Shown here piece after piece: positions 23,618 to 32,192 of a stretch of 64,000 nt of DNA. The position numbers were made by a program, and so were the translations under genes. The notes beneath the pieces were generated by a model, which saw only the letters and a list, made by a program, of their open reading frames with translations, had not been told where the DNA came from and did no database searches. Each line of letters begins with the position of its first letter. Position 1 is the first letter of the stretch. The stretch is from Candidatus Woesebacteria bacterium RIFCSPHIGHO2_01_FULL_44_10 (GTDB lineage Bacteria > Patescibacteriota > Microgenomatia > UBA8517): contig MGGO01000031.1 of assembly GCA_001792465.1 (NCBI GenBank), positions 22,651 to 86,650 of the forward strand, in the 5' to 3' direction.

Positions 23618-23959
23618 ATGAAATTAATAGCTAAAAAGATTTCTCTAAAAGCTATCGAAAAACTGGCGAAAGCTAAATTTGGGAATTTAGTTAAGGCTGT
23701 GGTCGATGTTGAAAAAGAGATCATGGTCGTTGACGGTGAGCTTCATTCGGATGAGGAGGCACTCCTTTTGTCCCATAGTTCAAAACAAGAAAATCTTTGG
23801 GGTATCAACCTCTACCCGCAGCTGAAAGGAGAGGATTTTATCGAATTTGATTCCATGATAAATGTCAGGCCATCTTTCGGAAATAGCTCCCGAGGCATTG
23901 ATAACCCTAAAGTAAGAGAGAAAATAGTGGAGATTGTCGAAAAATTGGTTAAAAAATGA
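23618..23959 (+). CDS. DUF5674 family protein
   Basis: The 113-residue protein has the conserved pattern MVVDGELHSDEEALLL, QENLWGINLYP and EFDSMINVRPS...SRGI(D)NP, which I recognise as the CPR-enriched DUF5674 family. The function is unknown; conserved charged residues around the DGELH motif suggest an enzyme or nucleic-acid binding. Its stop overlaps the next start by 4 nt (ATGA), so the two are translationally coupled. Confidence 0.7.
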   Translation: MKLIAKKISLKAIEKLAKAKFGNLVKAVVDVEKEIMVVDGELHSDEEALLLSHSSKQENLWGINLYPQLKGEDFIEFDSMINVRPSFGNSSRGIDNPKVREKIVEIVEKLVKK

Positions 23960-24318
23960 GTGTCCAACACAAAAACTTAGCGTCCGGTAATTGGGGTAAA
24001 ATGCCTCTTGCCGCGCAGCTTGCCAATGTAGGCAGCGAAGTAGAAAGAACAATTTCCTGGAGTCAAAAAGGCAACCAAGATTACAGCCAAAAAGCATTTG
24101 CGCGGGCGCTTGAGCTTCTGGCTCTGACAAAAACTCACTGCAAGAAAAATTCTCAACTGAAAGAAGTTGGTAGAATTTATGAACTTTTGGTCGATTATTT
24201 TGCAGGCAAAAACGACTATGGCTCAACTGACCAGTTGTGGAAAAGATATTTTAGCTGCTACACCTACCTGACCGCTAATGTTAGAAACACATCCTTAGAT
24301 ACAAATTTGATATCTTGA
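23956..24318 (+). CDS. Conserved hypothetical helical protein
   Basis: The 120-residue protein includes MPLAAQLANVGSEVERTI and FARALELLALT, with an overall all-helical pattern. I believe related proteins occur in many bacteria, but no function is established. It is coupled to the DUF5674 gene by the ATGA overlap. It has no membrane segment. Confidence 0.6.
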   Translation: MSVQHKNLASGNWGKMPLAAQLANVGSEVERTISWSQKGNQDYSQKAFARALELLALTKTHCKKNSQLKEVGRIYELLVDYFAGKNDYGSTDQLWKRYFSCYTYLTANVRNTSLDTNLIS

Positions 24319-24348
24319 CTTCGGGAAATATTTGGTCTATCGTAAATT

Positions 24349-25179
24349 ATGCCCGTAGAAAAAATTGCCCTCTTCAAAGGTAAAAAAATTCGCCGTCATT
24401 GGGAAAACAATCAAGAACAGTGGTATTTTTCTGTAATCGACATTGTCGCTGTATTAACAGAAAGTACAATCCCCAAAAGGTACTGGTCAGACCTAAAAAG
24501 TAAACTTCGTGAAGAAGGTAGTGAGGTGTACGAAAAAATCGTACACCTGAAAATGGTAGCACCAGATGGTAAATATTATCCAACCGATGCTGCAGATACT
24601 GAGACTGTGCTGCGTCTAATCCAGTCGATCCCCTCACCCAATGCCGAGCCGTTCAAACTCTGGCTGGCACGGGTGGGTTATGAGCGACTTGAAGAAACTG
24701 CCGACCCTGAATTAGCTATAAATCGTGCCCTCAAAATTTATCTTCAAAAAGGTTACAGCCGCGAGTGGATCAATCAAAGGCTCAAAAGCATAGAAATTCG
24801 TAAAGACCTGACTGATGAATGGGAAACACGTGGCGTCAAAGAGGGAATAGAGTTTGCTATACTAACAGATGAAATTACCCAAGCCTGGGCAGGTTTAACT
24901 ACAAGACAATACAAAAATCTCAAAAGCCTAAAAAAAGAAAGCCTGCGGGATAACATGACTAATTTGGAATTAGTCTTGAATATGCTGGCTGAAACGGTCA
25001 CAACTGAAATATCAAAAAAACGAAAACCAAAAGGCTTCATTCCAAGTAAAAAGATTGCCAAAGAGGGCGGCGGTATTGCCGGCAATGCCAGAAAACAAAT
25101 CGAAAGAAAAACCGATAAAAAAGTTGTCACTAAAGAAAATTTTCAAACCATGAACAGGAAGAAATTGACAAAAGGCTAA
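24349..25179 (+). CDS. Bro-N domain protein (DinD-like), copy 1
   Basis: The 276-residue protein begins with a BRO/Bro-N DNA-binding domain (ALFKGKKIRRHW...WYFSVIDIVAVL, then ETVLRLIQSIPSPNAEPFK) and continues with a region like DNA-damage-inducible protein D (RQYKNLKSLKKESLRDNM). The C-terminus is basic, with KKIAKEGGGIAGNARKQIE. Bro-N proteins are widespread in phages and mobile regions. A paralogue is encoded at 29951-30790 on the other strand, with the same domain order. No SOS box was identified. Confidence 0.82.
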   Translation: MPVEKIALFKGKKIRRHWENNQEQWYFSVIDIVAVLTESTIPKRYWSDLKSKLREEGSEVYEKIVHLKMVAPDGKYYPTDAADTETVLRLIQSIPSPNAEPFKLWLARVGYERLEETADPELAINRALKIYLQKGYSREWINQRLKSIEIRKDLTDEWETRGVKEGIEFAILTDEITQAWAGLTTRQYKNLKSLKKESLRDNMTNLELVLNMLAETVTTEISKKRKPKGFIPSKKIAKEGGGIAGNARKQIERKTDKKVVTKENFQTMNRKKLTKG

Positions 25180-25202
25180 CTTTTAAGTTATCGTAGTCAG
25201 AC

Positions 25203-25616
25203 ATGAAAACTGCAGTTATAGTTGTAGTTTTAATTGCTGTTTTGGCCGGGGGTGGGTTTTTTGCTTATCGATCAATGACTTCCAGGACCCCCAGCCAACC
25301 TGCAGTTACCGAAACGGCAACTGTTACAACGCAAACCCCTCAAGCTTCACCAACAATTACATATGATAGCTCCGGCTTTTCTCCAGCGACCATCACCGTT
25401 GGCGTCGGGGAGGCCGTAACTTTTGTAAATCAGTCAAGCCGCGCAATGTGGATTGCCAGCAATCCCCACCCGATTCACACCGGTCTGGCTGGTTTTGACG
25501 CCAAAAAAGGCATTGGTAACGGGGAAAGTTTCAGTTTCAGTTTCACCAAGGCAGGAGAATTTGGCTATCATAACCATCTCAATCTTTCTGATACGGGAAC
25601 CGTTGTTGTCGAGTAG
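25203..25616 (+). CDS. Membrane-anchored cupredoxin-like protein
   Basis: The 137-residue protein has one N-terminal membrane helix (residues 4-24), a Thr/Pro/Gln linker, and a cupredoxin beta-sandwich with FSPATITVGVGEAVTFVN, SNPHPIH and EFGYHNHLN. The Cys ligand of plastocyanins (YHC) is replaced by YHNH, so a type 1 copper site as in plastocyanin is not possible unless other residues serve. It is likely external. Convergent with the reductase fusion gene at 25619, 3 nt away. Confidence 0.78.
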   Translation: MKTAVIVVVLIAVLAGGGFFAYRSMTSRTPSQPAVTETATVTTQTPQASPTITYDSSGFSPATITVGVGEAVTFVNQSSRAMWIASNPHPIHTGLAGFDAKKGIGNGESFSFSFTKAGEFGYHNHLNLSDTGTVVVE

Positions 25617-25618
25617 AA

Positions 25619-27064
25619 TTATTTCTGATGGCGATCTGTGTAGCCCGGGAAAAAGTCTGTTTTGATCCCTGCCACTTTCATCTTTGAAAGCATTTTGGCA
25701 AAAATATCAACCATCGGTTGGGGGCCGGAGACGTAATAAATTCTTTTTTTCCAGTCGGGGACTTTTGTTTTAATCAGTGCTTCGTCAATATAACCGTCCT
25801 TTTCGGTAACAACATAATGGGTTTTAATCCCCACCTTTTGGGCTTCGTCAAAAAGCTTTCTAAAAGCAATATCCTGGAGCGTGGAATTTGAATATAAAAG
25901 CACAATGTCTCTTTCTTGCTTTTTATCAATCAACCAGCGGGCCATGCTGGCAAAGGGCGTGATCCCGATACCTCCGGCGATAAAAGCCAGGGGAATTGTT
26001 TTATCTTTGGGCAGGACAAATTCACCAGCCGCGTCCATGGCCACAATTTGGTCCCCTCCTTTGAGGTTGGAAAGAGTCTTTTTAAAAGAACTGGCCTCAT
26101 CTGGAACCCTGACCGCAATCATAATGTCTTTTTGGGTTGGTGAGGAGGCAATGGTGAAATAGCGCCGTACGCCCCGGGCGTCAGGTCCAACGTGAGGCAG
26201 AGTCCAGTGCAGAAATTGGCCGGGCCGATAATCAAACGAAGCCGTTTTTGCAAAATGAAACGCGTAGGTATTGTTGGCCAGTTTTTCTTTGGTTTTTAAA
26301 GTCAGAATTGTCCTGAAAGGCAGAGAAAGCAAGTAAAAAAGAATATTACCCGCCAGAAGTGAAGCTTCCAGGGTGTAGCCCACTTTTACAAACTGCTGAG
26401 TTAGAATAAGCACGACCGCGACAAAGCCGGCATAAATAATTTGTTTTTTGGTTTCCACCGGGGAGGTCAAAGGCTCAATAAGCATGACCGAAACAAAAAA
26501 GATAATCGGGCTTACTCCCAGAAAGCCTGATCCAAGCAAGTAAGTTGCCAAAAAGACGGCTGCCAGTGTAAATCTTTTGATTTTAGTCAGAATCAAAAAG
26601 CCACCAATGGCTGTAAAGGCAGTTAAAGGTGGGCTGCCCACCCACCACGAAGCACCAATACCGCCAAAAACCGCCATTGCCGTTACTGCCAAAGCCGCCG
26701 GGTTGAAAATGTGCCTTTTCCTGATTGCCAGAACGTATTTTGAGACCATGGCGGCAATTGCCACTAAAGTCAGAAAAACAAGCTGTCCGGGAAAATCTAC
26801 CGGACCGACAATTAAGGAAAGAATTAAGGCGGTAATGGTGGCCGATTCGGAATTGGTAACCGCACCAAAAATTTTCGAAAAAATTCTGTTGGCAATATTT
26901 GCTACCAGAAAAAGATAAACAGCCTGAAGAGCAATCTGAACCGGCGGGAGTGGTAAAACTCCCAAAAAACCTTCAACGACCGCAAGTGTTAAATAACCAA
27001 TCAATACATACAGGATTAACCGATACATGGTTAGCCTATTGAGAAGATTGGTCAGCCAAGTCAT
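25619..27064 (-). CDS. RnfD/NqrB-like membrane domain fused to a flavin reductase
   Basis: In this 481-residue protein, residues 10-245 hold many hydrophobic helices with RKRHIFNPAAL, the pattern of the FMN-linked NqrB/RnfD membrane subunit. Residues 245-481 form a ferredoxin-NADP reductase-like module with RPGQFLHWTLP...RRYFTIASSP (FAD), AGGIGITPFASM (NAD(P)) and YYVSGPQPMV. The chain could pass electrons from NAD(P)H to the membrane. It could be a reduced substitute for a multi-subunit Rnf/Nqr complex, but no partner genes are present here. Confidence 0.8.
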   Translation of the reverse strand: MTWLTNLLNRLTMYRLILYVLIGYLTLAVVEGFLGVLPLPPVQIALQAVYLFLVANIANRIFSKIFGAVTNSESATITALILSLIVGPVDFPGQLVFLTLVAIAAMVSKYVLAIRKRHIFNPAALAVTAMAVFGGIGASWWVGSPPLTAFTAIGGFLILTKIKRFTLAAVFLATYLLGSGFLGVSPIIFFVSVMLIEPLTSPVETKKQIIYAGFVAVVLILTQQFVKVGYTLEASLLAGNILFYLLSLPFRTILTLKTKEKLANNTYAFHFAKTASFDYRPGQFLHWTLPHVGPDARGVRRYFTIASSPTQKDIMIAVRVPDEASSFKKTLSNLKGGDQIVAMDAAGEFVLPKDKTIPLAFIAGGIGITPFASMARWLIDKKQERDIVLLYSNSTLQDIAFRKLFDEAQKVGIKTHYVVTEKDGYIDEALIKTKVPDWKKRIYYVSGPQPMVDIFAKMLSKMKVAGIKTDFFPGYTDRHQK

Positions 27065-27110
27065 ATCCTAATGTTATCAAACAATTTGGCATTAATTTTC
27101 ATTCTGATGC

Positions 27111-27116
27111 TATTAT
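27111..27116 (+). promoter_or_regulatory. -10 box for the 27128 methyltransferase
   Basis: TGcTATTAT ends 11 nt before ATG 27128, so the leader is only a few bases. Because of it I reject a longer in-frame start at 27071. Confidence 0.45.
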
Positions 27117-27127
27117 ATACCTGCAAT

Positions 27128-27676
27128 ATGAAAATCGTTGCCACACTAAGAAATCAACAATATATATTCGAAACCAAGCCAGGTTTGTTTTCAAAAGACA
27201 AAATAGATTTAGGAACTCGGTTATTAATTGAAAATATGGAAATCAAAAATGGTGATACCGTCGTAGATCTGGGGTGCGGCTACGGCCCCATTGGCATTGT
27301 TGCAGCCAATCTTGCACCCGAAGGAAGAGTCTATCTGGTCGATATAGATATTCGAGCCCTCAAATACGCAAAAATTAACGCCGAGATCAATAGCACAAAA
27401 AATGTCGAAATTCTGGCAAGCGATGGTTTTGAAAAAATACCGCCCGAAATAAATTTTGATGTTGTGCTGTCAAACCCTCCAAGTCATATGCCTAAAGAAA
27501 CGATTATTGAGTTTATAGAAAATTCAAAAATGCGACTCAGAGAAAACGGCAAATTATATTTTGTAACCGTAAAGAGGATCAAACCGCTGATTAAGCGTGA
27601 ATTTGAAAGAGTCTTTGGCAATTACAGCTCAGTTGCGTCAAAGTATGAACACGTAATCTCATTAGCTAATATATAA
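27128..27676 (+). CDS. Class I methyltransferase, RsmC-like
   Basis: The 182-residue protein has motif I VVDLGCGYGPIGIVA, YLVDIDIRAL and the catalytic LSNPPSH. It is the size and layout of the MTS domain alone (RsmC C-terminal half), and differs from the 20036 enzyme in keeping NPP. It likely methylates guanine in rRNA or tRNA. One nt after its stop begins a 45-residue gene. Confidence 0.83.
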   Translation: MKIVATLRNQQYIFETKPGLFSKDKIDLGTRLLIENMEIKNGDTVVDLGCGYGPIGIVAANLAPEGRVYLVDIDIRALKYAKINAEINSTKNVEILASDGFEKIPPEINFDVVLSNPPSHMPKETIIEFIENSKMRLRENGKLYFVTVKRIKPLIKREFERVFGNYSSVASKYEHVISLANI

Positions 27677-27677
27677 A

Positions 27678-27815
27678 ATGATTGTCAAGAGAAAAACTGG
27701 TTACTTTGTTTTAAGCGAGAAAACGCGGAGGAACTTGGGTGGACCGTACAAAACCAGAGAAGAAGCCAAAAAGCGCCTGCGGCAGGTGGAATTTTTCAAA
27801 AGGCAAAAAAAGTAA
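27678..27815 (+). CDS. 45-residue basic protein
   Basis: ATG at 27678 follows the methyltransferase stop by one nt, and the frame ends at TAA 27813-27815. The product (MIVKRKTGYFVLSEKT..., then GGPYKTREEAKKRLRQVEFF) resembles a class of very short basic proteins with a PYKT-x-EEA motif that I associate with phages and CPR genomes. Its function is unknown. The Arg/Lys content suggests nucleic-acid binding. Translational coupling to the methyltransferase is likely. Confidence 0.6.
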   Translation: MIVKRKTGYFVLSEKTRRNLGGPYKTREEAKKRLRQVEFFKRQKK

Positions 27816-27820
27816 CTATC

Positions 27821-28336
27821 TTAAGCAGGTTCCATAATATAACCTCTAGTCACACAGTTTTCCCGCATCTTTCTGATTTTCCCCATTAAATCAGCGTTAG
27901 AAACTAATCCGTCGAGATGCAGTTTATAACTGAATAAGGTTCCACTCTTGATAGAATCGTGTGTAGTTGTTTCTTCATAGACCGGTGGCTGGTCCGGAAG
28001 ATTGAGAAGCCGCTGTCTGAATTGATGCATACTTTTTACAGTGGCTCCTCGTAAAAAATTCATGCGAGGAAAATTCTCACTAAAATTGTCTTCATTTCTC
28101 CACCAATCAACCAAGGCTGATAGGGCAGCCCCAAAAACCGTGCCGTATTTAATAGGATTGCCTTTACCATACCTGCTTGAGTACCGATCAGGATAAAAAT
28201 GCATGTGCCAACTATTCCCTGTACGCTCAATTCTCAAGCCGGTATTTCCAAAAGCTACGGCGTGAATGTTTTCTCCATCATATATATACTTAGTCTCAAA
28301 ATTTATTGGCTCGAGCTTTTTTTCCTCTTCCATCAT
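27821..28336 (-). CDS. Hypothetical protein
   Basis: I do not recognise this 171-residue protein. I take the Met-Met at 28331-28336 as start, because a longer frame would run into the divergent DUF378 gene. An AT-rich -10-like sequence (TATTAT, minus strand) lies upstream. No membrane segment or catalytic motif is seen. It lies 5 nt after the convergent 45-residue gene. Confidence 0.55.
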   Translation of the reverse strand: MMEEEKKLEPINFETKYIYDGENIHAVAFGNTGLRIERTGNSWHMHFYPDRYSSRYGKGNPIKYGTVFGAALSALVDWWRNEDNFSENFPRMNFLRGATVKSMHQFRQRLLNLPDQPPVYEETTTHDSIKSGTLFSYKLHLDGLVSNADLMGKIRKMRENCVTRGYIMEPA

Positions 28337-28423
28337 ATAATTAAATAATACTATAGCCCTTGACAGATAAAATTCATATATGCGTATACTGGTATATAAG
28401 TTTTTTGAAGGGGGTGAGGAGAA

Positions 28424-28636
28424 ATGGCAGCAAAAAAACCTCAAATGAAAGGGTTAGATTGGGTAGCTTGGGTACTTGTGGTTGTGGGTGCCCTTAACTG
28501 GGGATTCGTAGGAGTAGCTAACTTGAACTTGGTAGAATCAGTTTTTGGCGTTAGCGCTTCCCTAGTTTCAGTCTTTTACATACTAGTTGGCCTCGGAGGA
28601 CTCTATATGGTCTGGATGGCCCTAGGAAAGAAGTAA
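28424..28636 (+). CDS. DUF378 small membrane protein
   Basis: The 70-residue protein has two hydrophobic helices, WVAWVLVVVGALNWGFVG and the stretch around FYILVGLGGLYMVW. The LNWGFVG motif is typical of DUF378. The start is supported by GGGGGTGAGGAG upstream. Function unknown. The 3' end overlaps the convergent gene at 28622 by 15 nt. Confidence 0.82.
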   Translation: MAAKKPQMKGLDWVAWVLVVVGALNWGFVGVANLNLVESVFGVSASLVSVFYILVGLGGLYMVWMALGKK

Positions 28637-28930
28637 GGAGTTTATAACTTTCACCTGATCTCTAATCAATTGTCCTGCGTCGCTATCGATCTTTTCGTTT
28701 AAGTATTGAATGATTGATTCGTCGTAGGGGTTTAAGTGGAATTTATCCAAGAACTCTTCGTGATGGTCAGAGTGGAGGTTGTCTAAGATGCAACCGACTA
28801 TTTTGTGGTGGATAAGTTCATCTACTATCTGCCACAATTCTTCTTTCTCTTCCTGAGTTTGCGCTACTTTACTGATGTGTTTTTCTACGTCAGATAAATC
28901 TAGTAAACTGTCGTAGAAAATTTTAGACAT
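28622..28930 (-). CDS. Conserved hypothetical protein, helical
   Basis: The 102-residue protein includes QEEKEELWQIVDELIHHKIVG and HSDHHEEFLDKFHLNPYDES. It is acidic, soluble and helical. I have seen similar sequences in CPR genomes but no function. Its start overlaps the stop of the upstream gene (28923-29915) by 8 nt, so the two are co-translated. Confidence 0.6.
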   Translation of the reverse strand: MSKIFYDSLLDLSDVEKHISKVAQTQEEKEELWQIVDELIHHKIVGCILDNLHSDHHEEFLDKFHLNPYDESIIQYLNEKIDSDAGQLIRDQVKVINSLLLS

Positions 28931-29915
28931 TGATTAAATTCACTCCTTCTAAGTTTAGTTTATTATATTCCACCGGACCAATGGGAACTTGATTTTGTGG
29001 ATCATCAACAAAGAAAAGGACGACCGGTCCCTTTTTGTAGCGCGAGCCACCAAGGTAATCCATAACTTCCGGGCTACCACCAAAATGTTTCCCTGTCCAG
29101 GCCGCCGGGCCGGAGTCGGCAATGGCGGCAACGACTGCGTTTCCATTGGCAGTGTTTACAATTAAAACTTTACGATATTTATACCAATCCCGCAGGTACG
29201 GTTGGCGGCGACCCCAGTCAGGCAGATACAGAGTTTGAACTACGGCATACCAGCGTTCGGTTTCCTCCAAGTTACGGGTAAACTTGTCTTTTGAAGGGGC
29301 AAAATAACCCCAGGCTCCAAGGCCCGGAGCAATGCCCTCTTTAAGCATTTCGCTGTCCTGGCTGTGATTGGCCAGGGTATCGCCGGGGTAGCGCCTCAAG
29401 TGCTGCTCAGCCCCAATGTAGCCGTAAGTGGTGTTAAGGTGCTCCCCCTCTAATGTTGCCCGTGCTTTAATTCCAATAACACCCTCAAAAACCTGCTCAA
29501 GATTTTTTTCTTCTTCGCGGCTCAAGGGCCTGGGTTTTTCGGGAATAACCTCTTTCAAGGATTCAATCAATACTTTTTTGGGTGCTTCAGGAGATTGAGT
29601 AGATTCACCCACAGTTTTTAGTCTTTCCACAACTTCATGGGCAGGGGGCAGGGCTTTTTGCCCCTTAGGTGGGGAAAGAAGAAGCACTCCGGCCAAAGCG
29701 CTAGCACCAATGATTTTAGCGGAGTGCTCACGGACACGGCCCAAATCCAGCCCCTTCTTTTCCAAATATTTCTTTGCTTTGGGATACTTTTGGGCAAACT
29801 CATCTCTTACCTCGAACTGTTTGACTTTGAGCTTTTGCCGCAGGGCCTCGGCTTTCTCCCGGGCAGCATCAACTTTAATGTCAAAATAAGTCTGTGTGGG
29901 TACCTTTCCCCCCAT
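28923..29915 (-). CDS. Membrane-anchored protein with RlpA-like (double-psi barrel) C-terminus, tentative
   Basis: The 330-residue protein has a charged coiled N-terminus, a single hydrophobic helix (about residues 68-82), a linker, then a domain with EVMDYLGG and VLIVNTANGNAVVAAIADSG resembling the NxxNGK-x-V-x-V-x-D-xGP pattern of RlpA/expansin barrels (here IADSGPAAWTG). The Asp conserved in that family is present. It could act on cell wall glycans outside the cell. The assignment is tentative. Confidence 0.5.
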   Translation of the reverse strand: MGGKVPTQTYFDIKVDAAREKAEALRQKLKVKQFEVRDEFAQKYPKAKKYLEKKGLDLGRVREHSAKIIGASALAGVLLLSPPKGQKALPPAHEVVERLKTVGESTQSPEAPKKVLIESLKEVIPEKPRPLSREEEKNLEQVFEGVIGIKARATLEGEHLNTTYGYIGAEQHLRRYPGDTLANHSQDSEMLKEGIAPGLGAWGYFAPSKDKFTRNLEETERWYAVVQTLYLPDWGRRQPYLRDWYKYRKVLIVNTANGNAVVAAIADSGPAAWTGKHFGGSPEVMDYLGGSRYKKGPVVLFFVDDPQNQVPIGPVEYNKLNLEGVNLINV

Positions 29916-29950
29916 GTTATTTCATTATACAATGAAGTTGGACAAGTTCA

Positions 29951-30790
29951 TTATCCTCCAATCAACTTTTTACTCTGGGGCAAAAAATTCTTCCTGGAAA
30001 CAATTGAGCGCTTGAGGCGCTTCTCAAGTTTTTTTCTGGCACCACCGGCAATATCTCCACCGGCGCGGGCATCTTTTTTAAGTTTGGGCACCCCTTTTGA
30101 GTCCTCAACCCGATGGATCTCAGTTGTGGCCCGCTCTCCCAACATGGTAAAAATCAATTCAAAATCGTCCATATGGTCGCGTAGATTTTCCCTTTTTAGC
30201 CCCTTTAATCTTTTGTACTGGCTGGGGGTAACTCCAAATGCGGCTTTGGAAATCTCAGCGGTCAAAATTTTGTAATCTTTTTTGGCTTTTGCGCCACGTT
30301 TTTGCCACTCGTCGGTTAGTTCTTCACGAATAACAATCCCACGCATCCTTTTTTCAATCCAGTCGCCAGGGTAACCTTTGGCTTTATACAAAACCCTGGT
30401 TCTCTTAGTCGCCAATTCCGGATCTTCAATCTCTTGAATGCGTTCATACCCAACCTTTGCCAACCATCGTTTAAATGGCTCTGCCTTCGGGGAAGGGATA
30501 GATTGAATGAGGCGAAATATCCCTTCTGTGTTCCAACAATAAGCCTTCTGTTTGCCTCCAGGAGTTCTAATTTCCAACATAAGGGGTGGTACAAATTGTA
30601 CCCCCCCTTTGCTCATTAATTTTCTCAACTCAGTATCCCTGGATTTGAGGCGCTTGAAATACTGAGCCGGATCTCTGGAGTCTGTCAGAGCTTCAATTAT
30701 GTCGTTAACCACGAACCACCACTCATTTTTATAAATGGTCTTTCTAATTCCTTTCCCCCTAAAAATGGCAATCTTTGTGTTTTCTTCCAT
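29951..30790 (-). CDS. Bro-N domain protein (DinD-like), copy 2
   Basis: The 279-residue paralogue of the protein at 24349 has Bro-N segments IAIFRGKGIRKTIY, WFVVNDIIEAL and EGIFRLIQSIPSPKAEPFK and the DinD-like C-terminal part (QYKRLKGLKRENLRDHM, ARAGGDIAGGARKKLE). I choose Met at 30790 (MEENTKIAIF) because this matches the start of copy 1. The two copies are diverged, so the duplication is old. Confidence 0.8.
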   Translation of the reverse strand: MEENTKIAIFRGKGIRKTIYKNEWWFVVNDIIEALTDSRDPAQYFKRLKSRDTELRKLMSKGGVQFVPPLMLEIRTPGGKQKAYCWNTEGIFRLIQSIPSPKAEPFKRWLAKVGYERIQEIEDPELATKRTRVLYKAKGYPGDWIEKRMRGIVIREELTDEWQKRGAKAKKDYKILTAEISKAAFGVTPSQYKRLKGLKRENLRDHMDDFELIFTMLGERATTEIHRVEDSKGVPKLKKDARAGGDIAGGARKKLEKRLKRSIVSRKNFLPQSKKLIGG

Positions 30791-30890
30791 TTCTTTATTT
30801 GTATCAACTCCGACACCAAAACACAATTGCCCAACTTAAGCCCAGAAATTATACAAGAATGAAGTCTAAACTCGAATCAGTTTTTGAAAT

Positions 30891-30915
30891 ACGTGCAAGG
30901 ACGGACCTTGTACGT
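30891..30915. repeat. Inverted repeat between gltX and the Bro-N gene
   Basis: ACGTGCAAGG-ACGGA-CCTTGTACGT, a 10-bp stem with one G-U pair on the plus strand. It has no U-run on either strand. It lies 6 nt after the gltX stop (which is at 30921 on the minus strand) and may end that transcript, or be a regulatory palindrome. Confidence 0.35.
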
Positions 30916-30920
30916 CATTC

Positions 30921-32147
30921 CTAGCCCAGAACTTTTTGAAGTCTTTTGATGGATTCCTCCCTCCCTAAAATCTCAATTGATTCATTGATCGGGGGGGTGA
31001 TTTTTTGACCGGTGAGGGCAATACGTAAGTCCATAAAAAAGTCCCCTACTTTAAAGCCATTCTTTTGGGGAACTTTATCTAAAGATTCGTTCTTCTCCAA
31101 AGCTGCAATAGCGGCAGCAAGATGCTTTTTATAATTCCTGCCTAGTAATTTTCTATCCACTTCCACTTCGGAAGTGGCCAGAAAGAAAGAGCACAGCGAG
31201 TCGAATTCTTTGAGAGTTTTGATGCGGGTTTTTACTAAGGGAACTAATTTTTCGACTAGATCTTTATCATACTTACCTTCAAAGAAATCATAAATTTTTG
31301 CTTTTAGATCCTCGTTTTTCATTTCCCGAATATATTCACCGTTGATCCAATCGAGTTTATCTCTGTCAAAAATTGGTCCGGTCTTGCGGACGCGGGCAAG
31401 GTCAAGATTTTTAACAAAATCGTCAAAAGAAAAAATTTCTTTTTCTTCCGGATGACTCCAGCCCAAAAGGCATAAAAAATTTACCAAAGCTTCGGGTAGA
31501 TAGCCTTCCTGCTGATACCAAGACAAAGCCACCGGATTTTTTCGCTTAGAAATTTTGCTGCGGTCAGCGTTTCGCAAAAGCGGCATGTGGCCAAACTCCG
31601 GCAAGGCGGCCCCAAGCGCCTGATAAACCGTAATTTGGCGGGGGGTGTTGCTGATGTGATCCTCGGCCCGAATGACGTGGCTTATTTTCATCTCAATATC
31701 GTCAACCACGACCGCAAAATTGTAAGTCGGAAAGCCGTCTTTTTTGATGATGGCAAAATCTTTCATTTCTTCCTTAGGAAAAGTAATTTCTCCTCGAATC
31801 AGGTCTTGCCAAGAAACGTACTCTCGGGGTACGCGCAAAATTATACCCCCGTCTTCCTCATACGCTTTATCTTCATCCAGAAGCCTTTGAGCATATTTTT
31901 TATAAACATCCAGCCGGTCGGACTGACGGTAAAATTCATCCCAAGTAAAACCCAACCATTTTAGTCCTTCCTCAATCACTTTGATTCCACCTTCCACTTC
32001 CCGTTTTTTATCCGTATCTTCGATTCTTAAAATAAATTTACCTTTATTTTTGCGGGCCATGGCCAGATTAAACAAAGCAATGTAGGCTGTCCCCACATGA
32101 GCAAAGCCGGTAGGTGATGGGGCGATTCTGGTTCGTACGTTAGGCAT
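30921..32147 (-). CDS. gltX: Glutamyl-tRNA synthetase
   Basis: The 408-residue class I synthetase has the HIGH-type motif APSPTGFAHVGTA near the N-terminus and the KMSKS-type motif as KISKR. IEDTD, the VRAED-type IRAEDHISNT and the C-terminal helical domain are present. It charges tRNA-Glu, and if the genome lacks glnS it would also serve tRNA-Gln with GatCAB. The frame starts upstream, but I choose ATG 32147 (MPNVRTRIAPSP) because this position is family-typical. The product is shorter than the usual 470 residues. It is divergent from the 32193 gene. Confidence 0.93.
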   Translation of the reverse strand: MPNVRTRIAPSPTGFAHVGTAYIALFNLAMARKNKGKFILRIEDTDKKREVEGGIKVIEEGLKWLGFTWDEFYRQSDRLDVYKKYAQRLLDEDKAYEEDGGIILRVPREYVSWQDLIRGEITFPKEEMKDFAIIKKDGFPTYNFAVVVDDIEMKISHVIRAEDHISNTPRQITVYQALGAALPEFGHMPLLRNADRSKISKRKNPVALSWYQQEGYLPEALVNFLCLLGWSHPEEKEIFSFDDFVKNLDLARVRKTGPIFDRDKLDWINGEYIREMKNEDLKAKIYDFFEGKYDKDLVEKLVPLVKTRIKTLKEFDSLCSFFLATSEVEVDRKLLGRNYKKHLAAAIAALEKNESLDKVPQKNGFKVGDFFMDLRIALTGQKITPPINESIEILGREESIKRLQKVLG

Positions 32148-32153
32148 CTTCAA

Positions 32154-32183
32154 TTGAATTTTACCACCGACCCCACGTATACT
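32154..32183 (+). promoter_or_regulatory. Promoter of the 32193 gene
   Basis: TTGAAT (32154-32159) and TATACT (32178-32183), spacer 18 nt, then ATG 32193 after 9 nt. This favours that ATG over a TTG at 32154 inside the -35. Confidence 0.5.
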
Positions 32184-32192
32184 CAAAAGAGA

